A stretch of 64,000 nt of DNA, from positions 1 through 64,000 of the forward strand of contig NZ_PPQF01000047.1 of the NCBI RefSeq assembly GCF_002901865.1. Direction: 5' to 3'. The DNA is from Staphylococcus agnetis (GTDB lineage: Bacteria > Bacillota > Bacilli > Staphylococcales > Staphylococcaceae). Position numbers and translations under genes: made by a program. Below, one piece after another: positions 10,558 to 18,784 of this stretch (its first letter is position 1; every line of letters starts with the position of its first letter). The notes beneath the pieces are model-generated. The model saw only the letters and a list, made by a program, of their open reading frames with translations. It was not told the DNA's origin and made no database searches.

Positions 10558-11846
10558 TGGAAACCATTTCTATACAAGGACCTTTAAAAGGTCATGTAAC
10601 AATACCTGGTGATAAATCGATGACACATCGTGCTATCATGTTAGCATCGTTAGCCCAAGGGACATCTATCATCAATAAACCATTGTTAGGTGAAGATTGT
10701 CTTAGAACCGCAGAAATTTTCCAATCACTTGGCGTTTCAATGCAATTTAAAGAAGAGCAACTACAGATTACATCTCCAGGTTTCAAACATTTTAAAACGC
10801 CACACCAAGCGCTATACACAGGTAATTCAGGAACTACAACCCGTCTTATGGCAGGGTTATTAGGTGGCTTAGGGATTGAGAGTGTATTGTCGGGTGATAA
10901 TTCAATAGGAAAGCGACCAATGAATCGTGTGATAGAGCCGCTTCAACAAATGGGCGTTAAAATACGAGGCATAGAGAATAACTATACGCCACTAGTAATA
11001 GAAAAAGGGCTTATACAGGGTATTCATTATAAAATGCCTGTAGCAAGCGCTCAGGTTAAAAGTGCAATTTTGTTTGCCAGTCTTTTTGCCAACAATGAAT
11101 CGGTAATAGAAGAATTAGATACGTCTAGAAATCATACTGAAACAATGTTCGCACATTACGGGATTCCTATCAATGTGTCATCACATCGTATAGTATTGCC
11201 AGGCAACAGTATCCATCACATTAAAGCCACTGATTTTGATGTACCTGGAGATATTTCATCAGCTGCTTTCTTTATAGTAGCAGCACTTATTACACCAGGA
11301 AGCGATATCTATTTACATCACGTGGGCATGAATCCAACACGGGATGGCATCATCGAAGTGGTTCAACAAATGGGTGGCAATCTTGAAATTTTAAATCAAA
11401 CCAACACACCTGAACCAACCGCAACGTTACACGTTCGATATACCCCTCATTTGAAACCTATTGAAATAAGTGGAAATATTATTCCACGCTGTATAGATGA
11501 ACTACCAGTCATTGCTTTACTCTGTACACAAGCTAAAGGTTCAAGTATTATAAAAGATGCCGAAGAATTAAAGGTTAAAGAAACAAACAGAATAGATACT
11601 ACTGCAAGTGAATTAAATCGACTTGGTTTTCATTTAGAACCCACTGATGATGGAATGATCATACACTCATCTCAATTGCAAACACCTTGTGAAGTTGATA
11701 GTCATACCGATCATAGAATCGGAATGATGCTTGCAGTTGCGTCGTTACTTCACTCAGAATCTATTCATATTAAACAGTTTGATAGTGTAAATGTTTCTTT
11801 TCCTGGATTCTTACCGATACTAAAACAATTTGAGAATGAGGGATAA
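10557..11846 (+). CDS. aroA: EPSP synthase
   Basis: 5-enolpyruvylshikimate-3-phosphate synthase (429 residues), joining shikimate-3-phosphate and [12 protein letters not shown] near the N terminus contains the substrate-binding Lys-Ser pair, and [10 protein letters not shown] is the characteristic second signature. The PEP-site region reads [10 protein letters not shown]. It is coupled to aroB and followed, 1 base after the stop, by a TPR protein whose ribosome binding site lies inside aroA. Confidence 0.97.
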   Translation: METISIQGPLKGHVTIPGDKSMTHRAIMLASLAQGTSIINKPLLGEDCLRTAEIFQSLGVSMQFKEEQLQITSPGFKHFKTPHQALYTGNSGTTTRLMAGLLGGLGIESVLSGDNSIGKRPMNRVIEPLQQMGVKIRGIENNYTPLVIEKGLIQGIHYKMPVASAQVKSAILFASLFANNESVIEELDTSRNHTETMFAHYGIPINVSSHRIVLPGNSIHHIKATDFDVPGDISSAAFFIVAALITPGSDIYLHHVGMNPTRDGIIEVVQQMGGNLEILNQTNTPEPTATLHVRYTPHLKPIEISGNIIPRCIDELPVIALLCTQAKGSSIIKDAEELKVKETNRIDTTASELNRLGFHLEPTDDGMIIHSSQLQTPCEVDSHTDHRIGMMLAVASLLHSESIHIKQFDSVNVSFPGFLPILKQFENEG

Positions 11847-11847
11847 C

Positions 11848-13089
11848 ATGGAAGATATCTATAAAATTATAGATGATATCAATTTACAAAATTTAGACAA
11901 CCTCGATTCACGTGTACAAGAAGTACTTCAGTCAGATGACGATGAAGGGTTATTTGCACTCGGAGAAACATTATATCAATACGGGTTAACACCTCAAGGT
12001 CTTGAGGTGTTTCGCACGTTATACCACAAATATCCTGATGAAGGGGAAGTGCTTATCTATTTTATAGAAGGCCTTGTAACCGAAAATCAAATAGATGAAG
12101 CGTTGGAATATTTGAATGAAGTCCCTGTCTCCCCAGAAAAATTATTACTAGAAGCAGATTTATATCAACAAATTAATATGCTTGAAGTTGCCACTGATAA
12201 ATTGACAGAAGCACTTGAATTACAACCAAATGATCCTGTCATACATTTTGCGCTTGCTGAACTCCTCTATTTTGATGGCCAGTATTTAAGGGCATCACGT
12301 GAGTATGATACGGTGTTAGAAAGGGGAGAATACGAAGTGAATGGTGTGAATTTATTTTCACGCCTTGCAGATAGTAGTCTTCAAAGCGGCAATTACCTAG
12401 ATGCCTTGAAATGGTATGATGAAATGAATGAACAAGAAATGGTTCCTGAGGATTACTTAAAGAAAGCCGTCGCATTTGAGAAAAACGATCGAACACAAGA
12501 AGCAATAAAAATCACTAAATCTTTATTGAATAAAGATCCTGACTTCATCCAAGCTTATTTTTATTTACAGCAGTTATATGAAAATGAAAAAATGTTCGCT
12601 GACGCCATTGATATCGGTGACGAAGGTTTACGTTTAAATCAATATTATAAAGAGCTTATGTACAGTACAGGCGCTTTAAAAATCGAACATGGTGATCAAA
12701 ATGAAGCGGTTGCTTTATTAAAACAAGCACTCGAAGTCGACCCAAGTTATCAAGAACCGTTATTAATGCTTGCTGATTTTTACCGCCATCAAGAAGACTA
12801 TGAAGCATTAATTGAATTAGTACAATATGCTAATGAAGAAGACATGGATCCTGTATTTACATGGCAATTAGCTTATGCACTTGGCCAAGAAGAACGCGAT
12901 AAGGAAGCGCAACATTTTTACGATTTAGCTTTTGTAGCACTAGAAGATAATACGGATTTCTTAAAAGATTACTATGCGTATTTAATTGAAGTCGGTCACA
13001 TTGCTCAAGCCAAATCTATTTTAAACGCGCTGCTTCAAAAGGAGCCTCATGAAGAAAGATGGCATGATGAGTATGCACGTTTGAGCTAG
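11848..13089 (+). CDS. Tetratricopeptide repeat protein
   Basis: Helical-repeat protein of 413 residues with roughly nine to ten TPR-like units, for example the stretches around residues 85-160, 190-260 and 290-350 with alternating A/Y/L and acidic residues. It has no signal peptide or membrane segment, so it is predicted cytoplasmic. The start is ATG 11848, with GAGGG five bases upstream. The same gene follows aroA in other staphylococci and bacilli; the partner protein is unknown and I do not assign a function. Confidence 0.85.
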   Translation: MEDIYKIIDDINLQNLDNLDSRVQEVLQSDDDEGLFALGETLYQYGLTPQGLEVFRTLYHKYPDEGEVLIYFIEGLVTENQIDEALEYLNEVPVSPEKLLLEADLYQQINMLEVATDKLTEALELQPNDPVIHFALAELLYFDGQYLRASREYDTVLERGEYEVNGVNLFSRLADSSLQSGNYLDALKWYDEMNEQEMVPEDYLKKAVAFEKNDRTQEAIKITKSLLNKDPDFIQAYFYLQQLYENEKMFADAIDIGDEGLRLNQYYKELMYSTGALKIEHGDQNEAVALLKQALEVDPSYQEPLLMLADFYRHQEDYEALIELVQYANEEDMDPVFTWQLAYALGQEERDKEAQHFYDLAFVALEDNTDFLKDYYAYLIEVGHIAQAKSILNALLQKEPHEERWHDEYARLS

Positions 13090-13098
13090 GAGGATACG

Positions 13099-13632
13099 AT
13101 GTTTGAGGTGCCCATCAATCAAGACAAACAACATTTGATTGATTATTTATTGTTTCAATATCAGTTTAAATCACGAATATCTGTGTGGTTGTTAAATTAT
13201 TTTAAATCAGATGATGATTTTTTAAGTCGGATTAATTTCGTTGATCAAATGATACCTGGACATCTTACGTTAGAAATTTCAGTTGAAAATAGTGAATACC
13301 CAGCTATACGTTTGACGATGGATGGAATGACATATGTGAATACAAATGAAATCTTTACTCGCATCATTAACGATACGGCACCGATAGATTTAAAAATCCA
13401 CTTTTCTCATGCCAAATATAGAGATTTACGACTTGATCATATTATTTTACATCAATTATTAACGTCTCATCATAACACATGTTATTTTAATGACGTAGCT
13501 AACATTCATTTGAGCAATGATATGCGCCAACATTTGATGCATATCATTGAATCTCAAATTGATTTGAGTTTACAAATGAAAGATCAACACACTTTTTATT
13601 ACTATACGGCGTTATTACGTGTAGTTAAATAA
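13099..13632 (+). CDS. ypiB: YpiB family (UPF0302) protein
   Basis: A 177-residue soluble protein that I recognise as the YpiB/UPF0302 family by length and its place between the TPR gene and the ypjA homologue. It has no catalytic motif I can name. It is rich in His and Asp at the C terminus, with no signal peptide. The ribosome binding site AGGAGGATACG is strong. It is probably in the same transcript as the upstream TPR gene (9-base gap). Function unknown. Confidence 0.8.
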   Translation: MFEVPINQDKQHLIDYLLFQYQFKSRISVWLLNYFKSDDDFLSRINFVDQMIPGHLTLEISVENSEYPAIRLTMDGMTYVNTNEIFTRIINDTAPIDLKIHFSHAKYRDLRLDHIILHQLLTSHHNTCYFNDVANIHLSNDMRQHLMHIIESQIDLSLQMKDQHTFYYYTALLRVVK

Positions 13633-13662
13633 GATAAGCGTGTTGTTTTAAGGAGTTATGCT

Positions 13663-14265
13663 ATGAACTGGTCTTCACTGCATCCGATTTTAATATACAA
13701 TCGCGCCATATTAACATTTTTATTTCTATGTAATTTAATGGGTACGATTTTCGGTTATGTATGGTATGCGCACAGATTATCTCTTTCTCATTGGAAATAT
13801 TGGTTGTTTATACCTGACAGTCCTAATGCAACGCTCTGTTTAACTGTGAGTATTGGGTTAATGCTTTTCAATCACCGCAATGCAATCATTGATACCCTCG
13901 CATTTATCACCTTGATTAAATACGGTGTATGGGCCATTTTCATGATTATATTTTTAAGTATCCACGACCAAACTATTTATTTATTAGGGGTAATCTTGTT
14001 AGTAACTCATGCCATCATGGTGATTCAAGCATTTTTATTTTTACCTCGGTTCAAAATCACATGTCTGAGCATTTCCTTTGCTATGGTTTGGGTGTTTCAC
14101 AATGATGTGATAGATTATGTCTTTCATCAATTTCCAAAATATGGTTCATTGACACCATACGAATCTATCATTGGTTACGTCGCATTTTGGTTAAGTGTTC
14201 TACCATTGTTAATATCAATTTATGTCTGTCATCAACGAAAGGTTAAAAAGTTTGACCATTATTAA
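13663..14265 (+). CDS. DUF1405 membrane protein (YpjA-like)
   Basis: Integral membrane protein of 200 residues with about six hydrophobic helices (approximately 15-35, 62-80, 85-105, 110-132, 138-155 and 175-195). The C terminus is short, basic and probably cytoplasmic. Family membership is assigned from the N-terminal pattern NRAILTFLFLCNLMGTIFGY, the helix layout and the neighbourhood. No catalytic residues are obvious and its function is unknown. The start follows AAGGAG with a standard spacer. Confidence 0.75.
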   Translation: MNWSSLHPILIYNRAILTFLFLCNLMGTIFGYVWYAHRLSLSHWKYWLFIPDSPNATLCLTVSIGLMLFNHRNAIIDTLAFITLIKYGVWAIFMIIFLSIHDQTIYLLGVILLVTHAIMVIQAFLFLPRFKITCLSISFAMVWVFHNDVIDYVFHQFPKYGSLTPYESIIGYVAFWLSVLPLLISIYVCHQRKVKKFDHY

Positions 14266-14301
14266 TCAACCACTTACAATAGTATTAAAGGAGTGAACAT
14301 A

Positions 14302-14997
14302 ATGTCTTTTATTAATTTAATTATTTATTTTGTAATACTTATGATCCTCCCAATGTATGCTCAACATAAAGTTAAATCTAACTATGAAAAATATTCACAA
14401 GTTAGATCTACAAGTGGCAAGACGGGACGAGAAGTTGCTTTAGAAATTCTACATGCTAATGGCATTTATGACGTAGATGTGAAAGAAGGCGAGGGCTTTT
14501 TAACTGATCATTATGATCCAAGTAAAAAAGTAGTCGTTTTATCACCTTCTAACTATAATCGACCAAGCGTTGCGGGTACAGCGATCGCAGCCCATGAAGT
14601 TGGTCATGCGATTCAACATTATGAGGGGTATTTCTTCTTACGTTTCCGTTCTGCATTAGTACCAGTAGCAAATTTAGGTAGTTCGTTATCATACTTACTT
14701 ATTACTGCTGGATTCATTTTGACAATGTTGCATATTGCATTCGGTTCTACGCTATTATGGATTGGGATTTTCTTTATGGCTTTTGCTGTGTTGTTCTCAA
14801 TCATTACATTGCCAGTAGAATTTGATGCAAGTAAACGTGCAATGAAGCAAATTCAACGTTTGAATATTGTAAATGAAAAAGAATATAAACATGCTGGCCG
14901 TGTGTTACGTGCAGCTGCAATGACTTATGTTGCCGCTACAGCAGTAGCCGTTGCTGAGTTAGTAAGATTAATTCTTATCGCACGTTCTGAAGAATAA
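14302..14997 (+). CDS. Zinc metallopeptidase, YugP family
   Basis: Membrane-bound neutral zinc metallopeptidase-like protein (231 residues). The HEVGH zinc motif is present (AAHEVGHAIQHYEG) after an N-terminal membrane helix. Two more hydrophobic segments (about 115-165) and a conserved EFDASKRA follow, the latter probably supplying the third ligand. ATG 14302 was chosen because AAAGGAG ends about 8 bases upstream. Substrates are unknown. The ORF is followed by a strong terminator. Confidence 0.88.
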   Translation: MSFINLIIYFVILMILPMYAQHKVKSNYEKYSQVRSTSGKTGREVALEILHANGIYDVDVKEGEGFLTDHYDPSKKVVVLSPSNYNRPSVAGTAIAAHEVGHAIQHYEGYFFLRFRSALVPVANLGSSLSYLLITAGFILTMLHIAFGSTLLWIGIFFMAFAVLFSIITLPVEFDASKRAMKQIQRLNIVNEKEYKHAGRVLRAAAMTYVAATAVAVAELVRLILIARSEE

Positions 14998-15007
14998 TAA
15001 TACGTAT

Positions 15008-15046
15008 AAAACATCCATTCTGATATACCAGAATGGATGTTTTATT
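15008..15046. terminator. Strong hairpin terminator
   Basis: Perfect 15-bp stem (AAAACATCCATTCTG with its complement at 15029-15043) and a six-base loop. A/T runs lie on both sides, so it could work in both directions. Confidence 0.9.
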
Positions 15047-15137
15047 TTGTCTCTTTTCAATGTCCAATGTCCCAAAATTGCCGATACCCTAGATTATCAT
15101 GTAAGATAAAGATTAAGACATTGAAAGGGTGCGTTAA

Positions 15138-15458
15138 ATGAATAAATCAATGAAAATGATGCAACAAGAAGTGGATGATTATATATCTCAATTTAAAGCA
15201 GGGTACTTCTCACCACTTGCAAATTTAGCGCGTTTAACTGAAGAAGTAGGAGAACTTGCACGTGAAATTAATCACTATCACGGTGAGAAACCAAAAAAAG
15301 CTTCAGAAGCGGCTAATACTATTGAAGCTGAACTCGGAGATAATTTATTTGTATTGTTATGTTTAGCAAATTCATTAAATATTGATATGACAGAAAGTTT
15401 TAATCAAACGATGGAAAAATTTAATCAACGTGATAGTCATCGTTTTGAACGTAAATAA
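15138..15458 (+). CDS. MazG-like nucleotide pyrophosphohydrolase
   Basis: Small all-alpha NTP pyrophosphohydrolase (106 residues) of the MazG/YpjD type. The metal-binding pattern EExxE...ExxD is present: LTEEVGELAREIN in the first half and EAELGDNLFVL in the second. It probably hydrolyses non-canonical dNTPs to monophosphates. It begins the run MazG-bshA-cca-birA, the same order as ypjD-bshA-cca-birA of Bacillus but without the mgsA, bshB1 and dapB genes found there. Confidence 0.88.
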   Translation: MNKSMKMMQQEVDDYISQFKAGYFSPLANLARLTEEVGELAREINHYHGEKPKKASEAANTIEAELGDNLFVLLCLANSLNIDMTESFNQTMEKFNQRDSHRFERK

Positions 15459-15472
15459 AGGAGTGTGCCAAT

Positions 15473-16609
15473 GTGAAAATAGGAATTACGTGTTATCCTT
15501 CGGTTGGCGGATCAGGCATCATTGCCACAGAATTAGGTATCTTAATGGCAGAACGCGGGCATGAAGTTCATTTTATCACCTCAAATATGCCATTTCGACT
15601 TAACAAACCCGTACCGAACATTACGTTTCACCAAGTAGATATTAATCAATATGCGGTATTTCAATATCCACCTTATGATATTTCCTTAAGTACAAAAATC
15701 GCTAACGTCATTAATGAACATGATTTAGATGTACTTCATATGCACTATGCGATACCGCATGCCATTTGTGGCATACTGGCACGCCAAATGTCAGGCAAAG
15801 ATATTAAAATTATGACAACATTACACGGGACAGATATCACTGTTTTAGGTTACGATCATGCATTACGAAATGCCATCAAATTTGGAATTGAAAAAAGTGA
15901 TATTGTCACAAGTGTGAGTCAATCACTGAAAGATGAAACGTATCAAATTATAGAACCTGACAAAGAAATCGTTCCAATTTATAATTTTGTGAGAGAGCAC
16001 GAGTTTCCAGTAGGACGTCAACCCGAACTACGTGCGAGTTACGGCATTTCACAAGATGAGAAAGTCATCATTCATGTGTCTAATTTCCGTAAAGTTAAAC
16101 GCATCGATACGATTATCGAAACTTTTGCACATATCCGTAAAAACATTAAAGCAAAATTACTTTTAATTGGCGATGGACCTGAATTGTTAGATATGCGACA
16201 ACTTGTAAAAGCGTTAAACTTAACAGATGATGTCTTATTTCTTGGAAAACAAGACTGTATGAGTAATTTTTATCAAATTTCTGATCTCGTTTTATTGATG
16301 AGTGAAAAAGAGAGTTTTGGTTTAACCCTTTTAGAAGCGATGAACTCAGGTGTCATACCTATAGGCACAAGTGCAGGTGGTATTAAAGAAGTCATTAAAC
16401 ATGAAGAAACAGGCTTTTTAGTGAATATTGGAGACGCACATGTAGCGGCAGACTATGCTGTTTCTATTTTACAAGATTCAAAACAATATCAACGTATGCA
16501 GGCGGCTATGTTAGCAGATATTCAACAACGTTTTCATTCCTCTAAAATTGCAGATCAATATGAGCATTATTATGAAAAAATGTTAGGAGACGCGTACACA
16601 CATGACTAA
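15473..16609 (+). CDS. bshA: N-acetyl-alpha-D-glucosaminyl L-malate synthase
   Basis: First enzyme of bacillithiol synthesis: joins UDP-GlcNAc to L-malate. It is a GT4-fold glycosyltransferase of 378 residues, with the Gly-rich loop SVGGSGIIATELG near the N terminus and the nucleotide-sugar EX7E-type region ESFGLTLLEAMNSG near the C terminus. The start is GTG at 15473. The adjacent ATG at 15471 is followed directly by TGA and cannot be used in this frame. The end overlaps cca by 8 bases. Confidence 0.94.
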   Translation: MKIGITCYPSVGGSGIIATELGILMAERGHEVHFITSNMPFRLNKPVPNITFHQVDINQYAVFQYPPYDISLSTKIANVINEHDLDVLHMHYAIPHAICGILARQMSGKDIKIMTTLHGTDITVLGYDHALRNAIKFGIEKSDIVTSVSQSLKDETYQIIEPDKEIVPIYNFVREHEFPVGRQPELRASYGISQDEKVIIHVSNFRKVKRIDTIIETFAHIRKNIKAKLLLIGDGPELLDMRQLVKALNLTDDVLFLGKQDCMSNFYQISDLVLLMSEKESFGLTLLEAMNSGVIPIGTSAGGIKEVIKHEETGFLVNIGDAHVAADYAVSILQDSKQYQRMQAAMLADIQQRFHSSKIADQYEHYYEKMLGDAYTHD

Positions 16610-17804
16610 AACTGCCTTTTATGATGCGATACCTGTAATGGAGCACATTTCAAAACATGGTTTTAAAGCTTACTTTGTCGGTGGCGCTGTACGAGATTAT
16701 TACTTGCAACGTGATATTCATGATATCGACATCGCTACAAGTGCTACACCAGATGAAATCGAAGCTATTTTTGAGCACACGATTCCAGTTGGCAAAGAAC
16801 ATGGTACGATTAATGTTGTCTTTGAAGGGGACAATTATGAAATTACGACCTTCCGCACTGAAGGTGACTATGATGATCATCGTCGCCCAAATGATGTACA
16901 ATTTGTGCGCTCATTATATGAAGACGTCGCACGTCGAGATTTTACAATTAATGCGATGGCAATGGATACATCATTTAAACTTTATGATTATTTTGAAGGG
17001 CGACATGATTTAACAGCAGGTCTGATTCGTACAGTGGGCGATCCCAACTTACGTTTTGCTGAAGACGCTTTACGCATCATTCGAGGATTACGATTCCAAT
17101 CTCAACTTAATTTTGAAATCGATCCTAATACGTTTGAAGCGATGCGGAATGCCGCTTGTGATATTGCATATTTATCCATCGAACGTATTATAGCGGAGCT
17201 AGATAAGTTGCTTAAAGGTTCAGGAATCGAAAAGGCTTTTTCAGCAATTCAAAGCATTAATCTCTTGGCGCATGTGCCTTATTTCAATCAATATCAATGG
17301 CAAACGCTCTCTTTATCTGAACCGTTGACACTTGTGCAATTCCTTGCGTTGTTGTATTTATTAGAGGGAAAGAAAGCACATATAAAAACTTTAAAATTAA
17401 GTAACCAAACACTTAAGGAAGCTGATGTTTTATATTCCGCTGTATCAGAATTACAATCCATTCAATCAAAACGTGACCTTCAAATTTGGTTATATGATTA
17501 CGGTATTACACTTGCTCAAACGATTCTTGATTTGCGTCCGTTGTTTCAAAATCATGGCATTATGTTGCCATCACCTTTATTTTTTAATGCGACAAGCGTT
17601 CATTCACTTTACGAACAACTGCCAATTCGGTCTCGTAAAGAAATACCAATTGATGGTAAAGTACTAATGGAAGTATTACAACAACCTAGTGGCCCTTGGT
17701 TAAAACAAGCATTAAGAAAAATTGAATGCGCGGTTATAACTCAAGAAACACTCAATACACAATCTGATATTATAGAATGGGTGAAATCAAATGTCGAAGT
17801 ATAG
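16602..17804 (+). CDS. cca: CCA tRNA nucleotidyltransferase
   Basis: Adds or repairs the 3' CCA of tRNAs without a template. A class II nucleotidyltransferase of 400 residues: YFVGGAVRD and DIHDIDIATSA carry the Gly-rich loop and the two metal-binding Asp residues, and RRDFTINAMA and EDALRIIRGLRFQSQL are the later signatures. The start overlaps bshA by 8 bases and the end overlaps birA by 14, showing a compact operon. Confidence 0.97.
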   Translation: MTKTAFYDAIPVMEHISKHGFKAYFVGGAVRDYYLQRDIHDIDIATSATPDEIEAIFEHTIPVGKEHGTINVVFEGDNYEITTFRTEGDYDDHRRPNDVQFVRSLYEDVARRDFTINAMAMDTSFKLYDYFEGRHDLTAGLIRTVGDPNLRFAEDALRIIRGLRFQSQLNFEIDPNTFEAMRNAACDIAYLSIERIIAELDKLLKGSGIEKAFSAIQSINLLAHVPYFNQYQWQTLSLSEPLTLVQFLALLYLLEGKKAHIKTLKLSNQTLKEADVLYSAVSELQSIQSKRDLQIWLYDYGITLAQTILDLRPLFQNHGIMLPSPLFFNATSVHSLYEQLPIRSRKEIPIDGKVLMEVLQQPSGPWLKQALRKIECAVITQETLNTQSDIIEWVKSNVEV

Positions 17805-18762
17805 AGACCCCATATTAAAATTAATTACGGATGAGCGACCGAATTACATTTCTGGTCAAACCATCGCAGAAAAACTGAATATTTCTAGAATGACGGTAAA
17901 AAAAGTCATTGATCAACTTAAAGCTGAAGGTATTTCTATTGACTCTGTACATAATAAAGGGCATCGCCTCAATACTTTCCCTAATACTTGGCATACAAGT
18001 ATCGTACAATCTGTATTAACGCATCAACCTTTATTTGATATCATACACTGCTATGACTCAGTAGCATCTACACAGCTTGAAGCTAAACATCTATTGGTTG
18101 ACCATGATGAACCAATGCTTATTATTAGTGATACCCAAACTGAAGGTCGTGGGAGATTTAAAAGACCTTGGCAATCTTCTAAGGGAAAAGGGCTGTGGAT
18201 GTCACTCGTCTTAAGACCTCAAATTTCTTATGCCATGTTAACAACATTTAATTTATTCATGTCGTTAGCGATTCGTGATGCGATTCAAGCTTATGTAGAT
18301 GAAGACGTTAAAATTAAATGGCCTAACGATATCTATATTGGCGAAAAGAAAATATGTGGCTTTTTAACTGAAATGGTAGCAAATGCAGATGGTATTGAAG
18401 CGGTCATCTGTGGTATAGGCATTAATATCAACCAAACTACTTCTGACTGGGACGATGAAATACGTCAAATTGCAACAAGTATTAAAATTGAGAGTGGTCA
18501 GTCCATTGAACGTTATACGTTTTTAGAGACACTCATTTCACATATCGCTAAACGATACCATCAATTCCTAACATCTTCATTCAAATCAATTAAAGAGGAA
18601 TACGTTGCTGCTTCCAACATATGGCATCGACAATTACGTTTTACTGAAGGCAAACGTCAGTTTTACGGCAAAGTAATAGAAATTGATGATGAGGGTTTTT
18701 TACATGTTGTAGATACAACAGGAACGATTCATCGTCTAATGAGTGCAGATATTGAACTATAG
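17791..18762 (+). CDS. birA: Bifunctional biotin ligase and repressor
   Basis: Attaches biotin to acetyl-CoA carboxylase and pyruvate carboxylase, and represses biotin genes. The N-terminal winged helix (about residues 1-65, with ISRMTVKKVIDQL as the recognition helix) shows it is the DNA-binding type. The biotinyl-AMP loop is GRGRFKRPW, followed by KWPNDIYIGEKKICGFL. 323 residues, family-typical. It starts inside the 3' end of cca. Confidence 0.96.
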   Translation: MSKYRDPILKLITDERPNYISGQTIAEKLNISRMTVKKVIDQLKAEGISIDSVHNKGHRLNTFPNTWHTSIVQSVLTHQPLFDIIHCYDSVASTQLEAKHLLVDHDEPMLIISDTQTEGRGRFKRPWQSSKGKGLWMSLVLRPQISYAMLTTFNLFMSLAIRDAIQAYVDEDVKIKWPNDIYIGEKKICGFLTEMVANADGIEAVICGIGININQTTSDWDDEIRQIATSIKIESGQSIERYTFLETLISHIAKRYHQFLTSSFKSIKEEYVAASNIWHRQLRFTEGKRQFYGKVIEIDDEGFLHVVDTTGTIHRLMSADIEL

Positions 18763-18784
18763 ATAAAAAGAAAGGAGGGGTGAT

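Noticed and set aside
15471-15475. ATG at 15471 as bshA start
   Set aside because: It is followed at once by TGA in that frame. GTG 15473 is in the correct frame.
16657-17013. 118-codon plus-strand frame inside cca
   Set aside because: It is an alternative frame of cca, which is clearly conserved in its own frame. No start signal.
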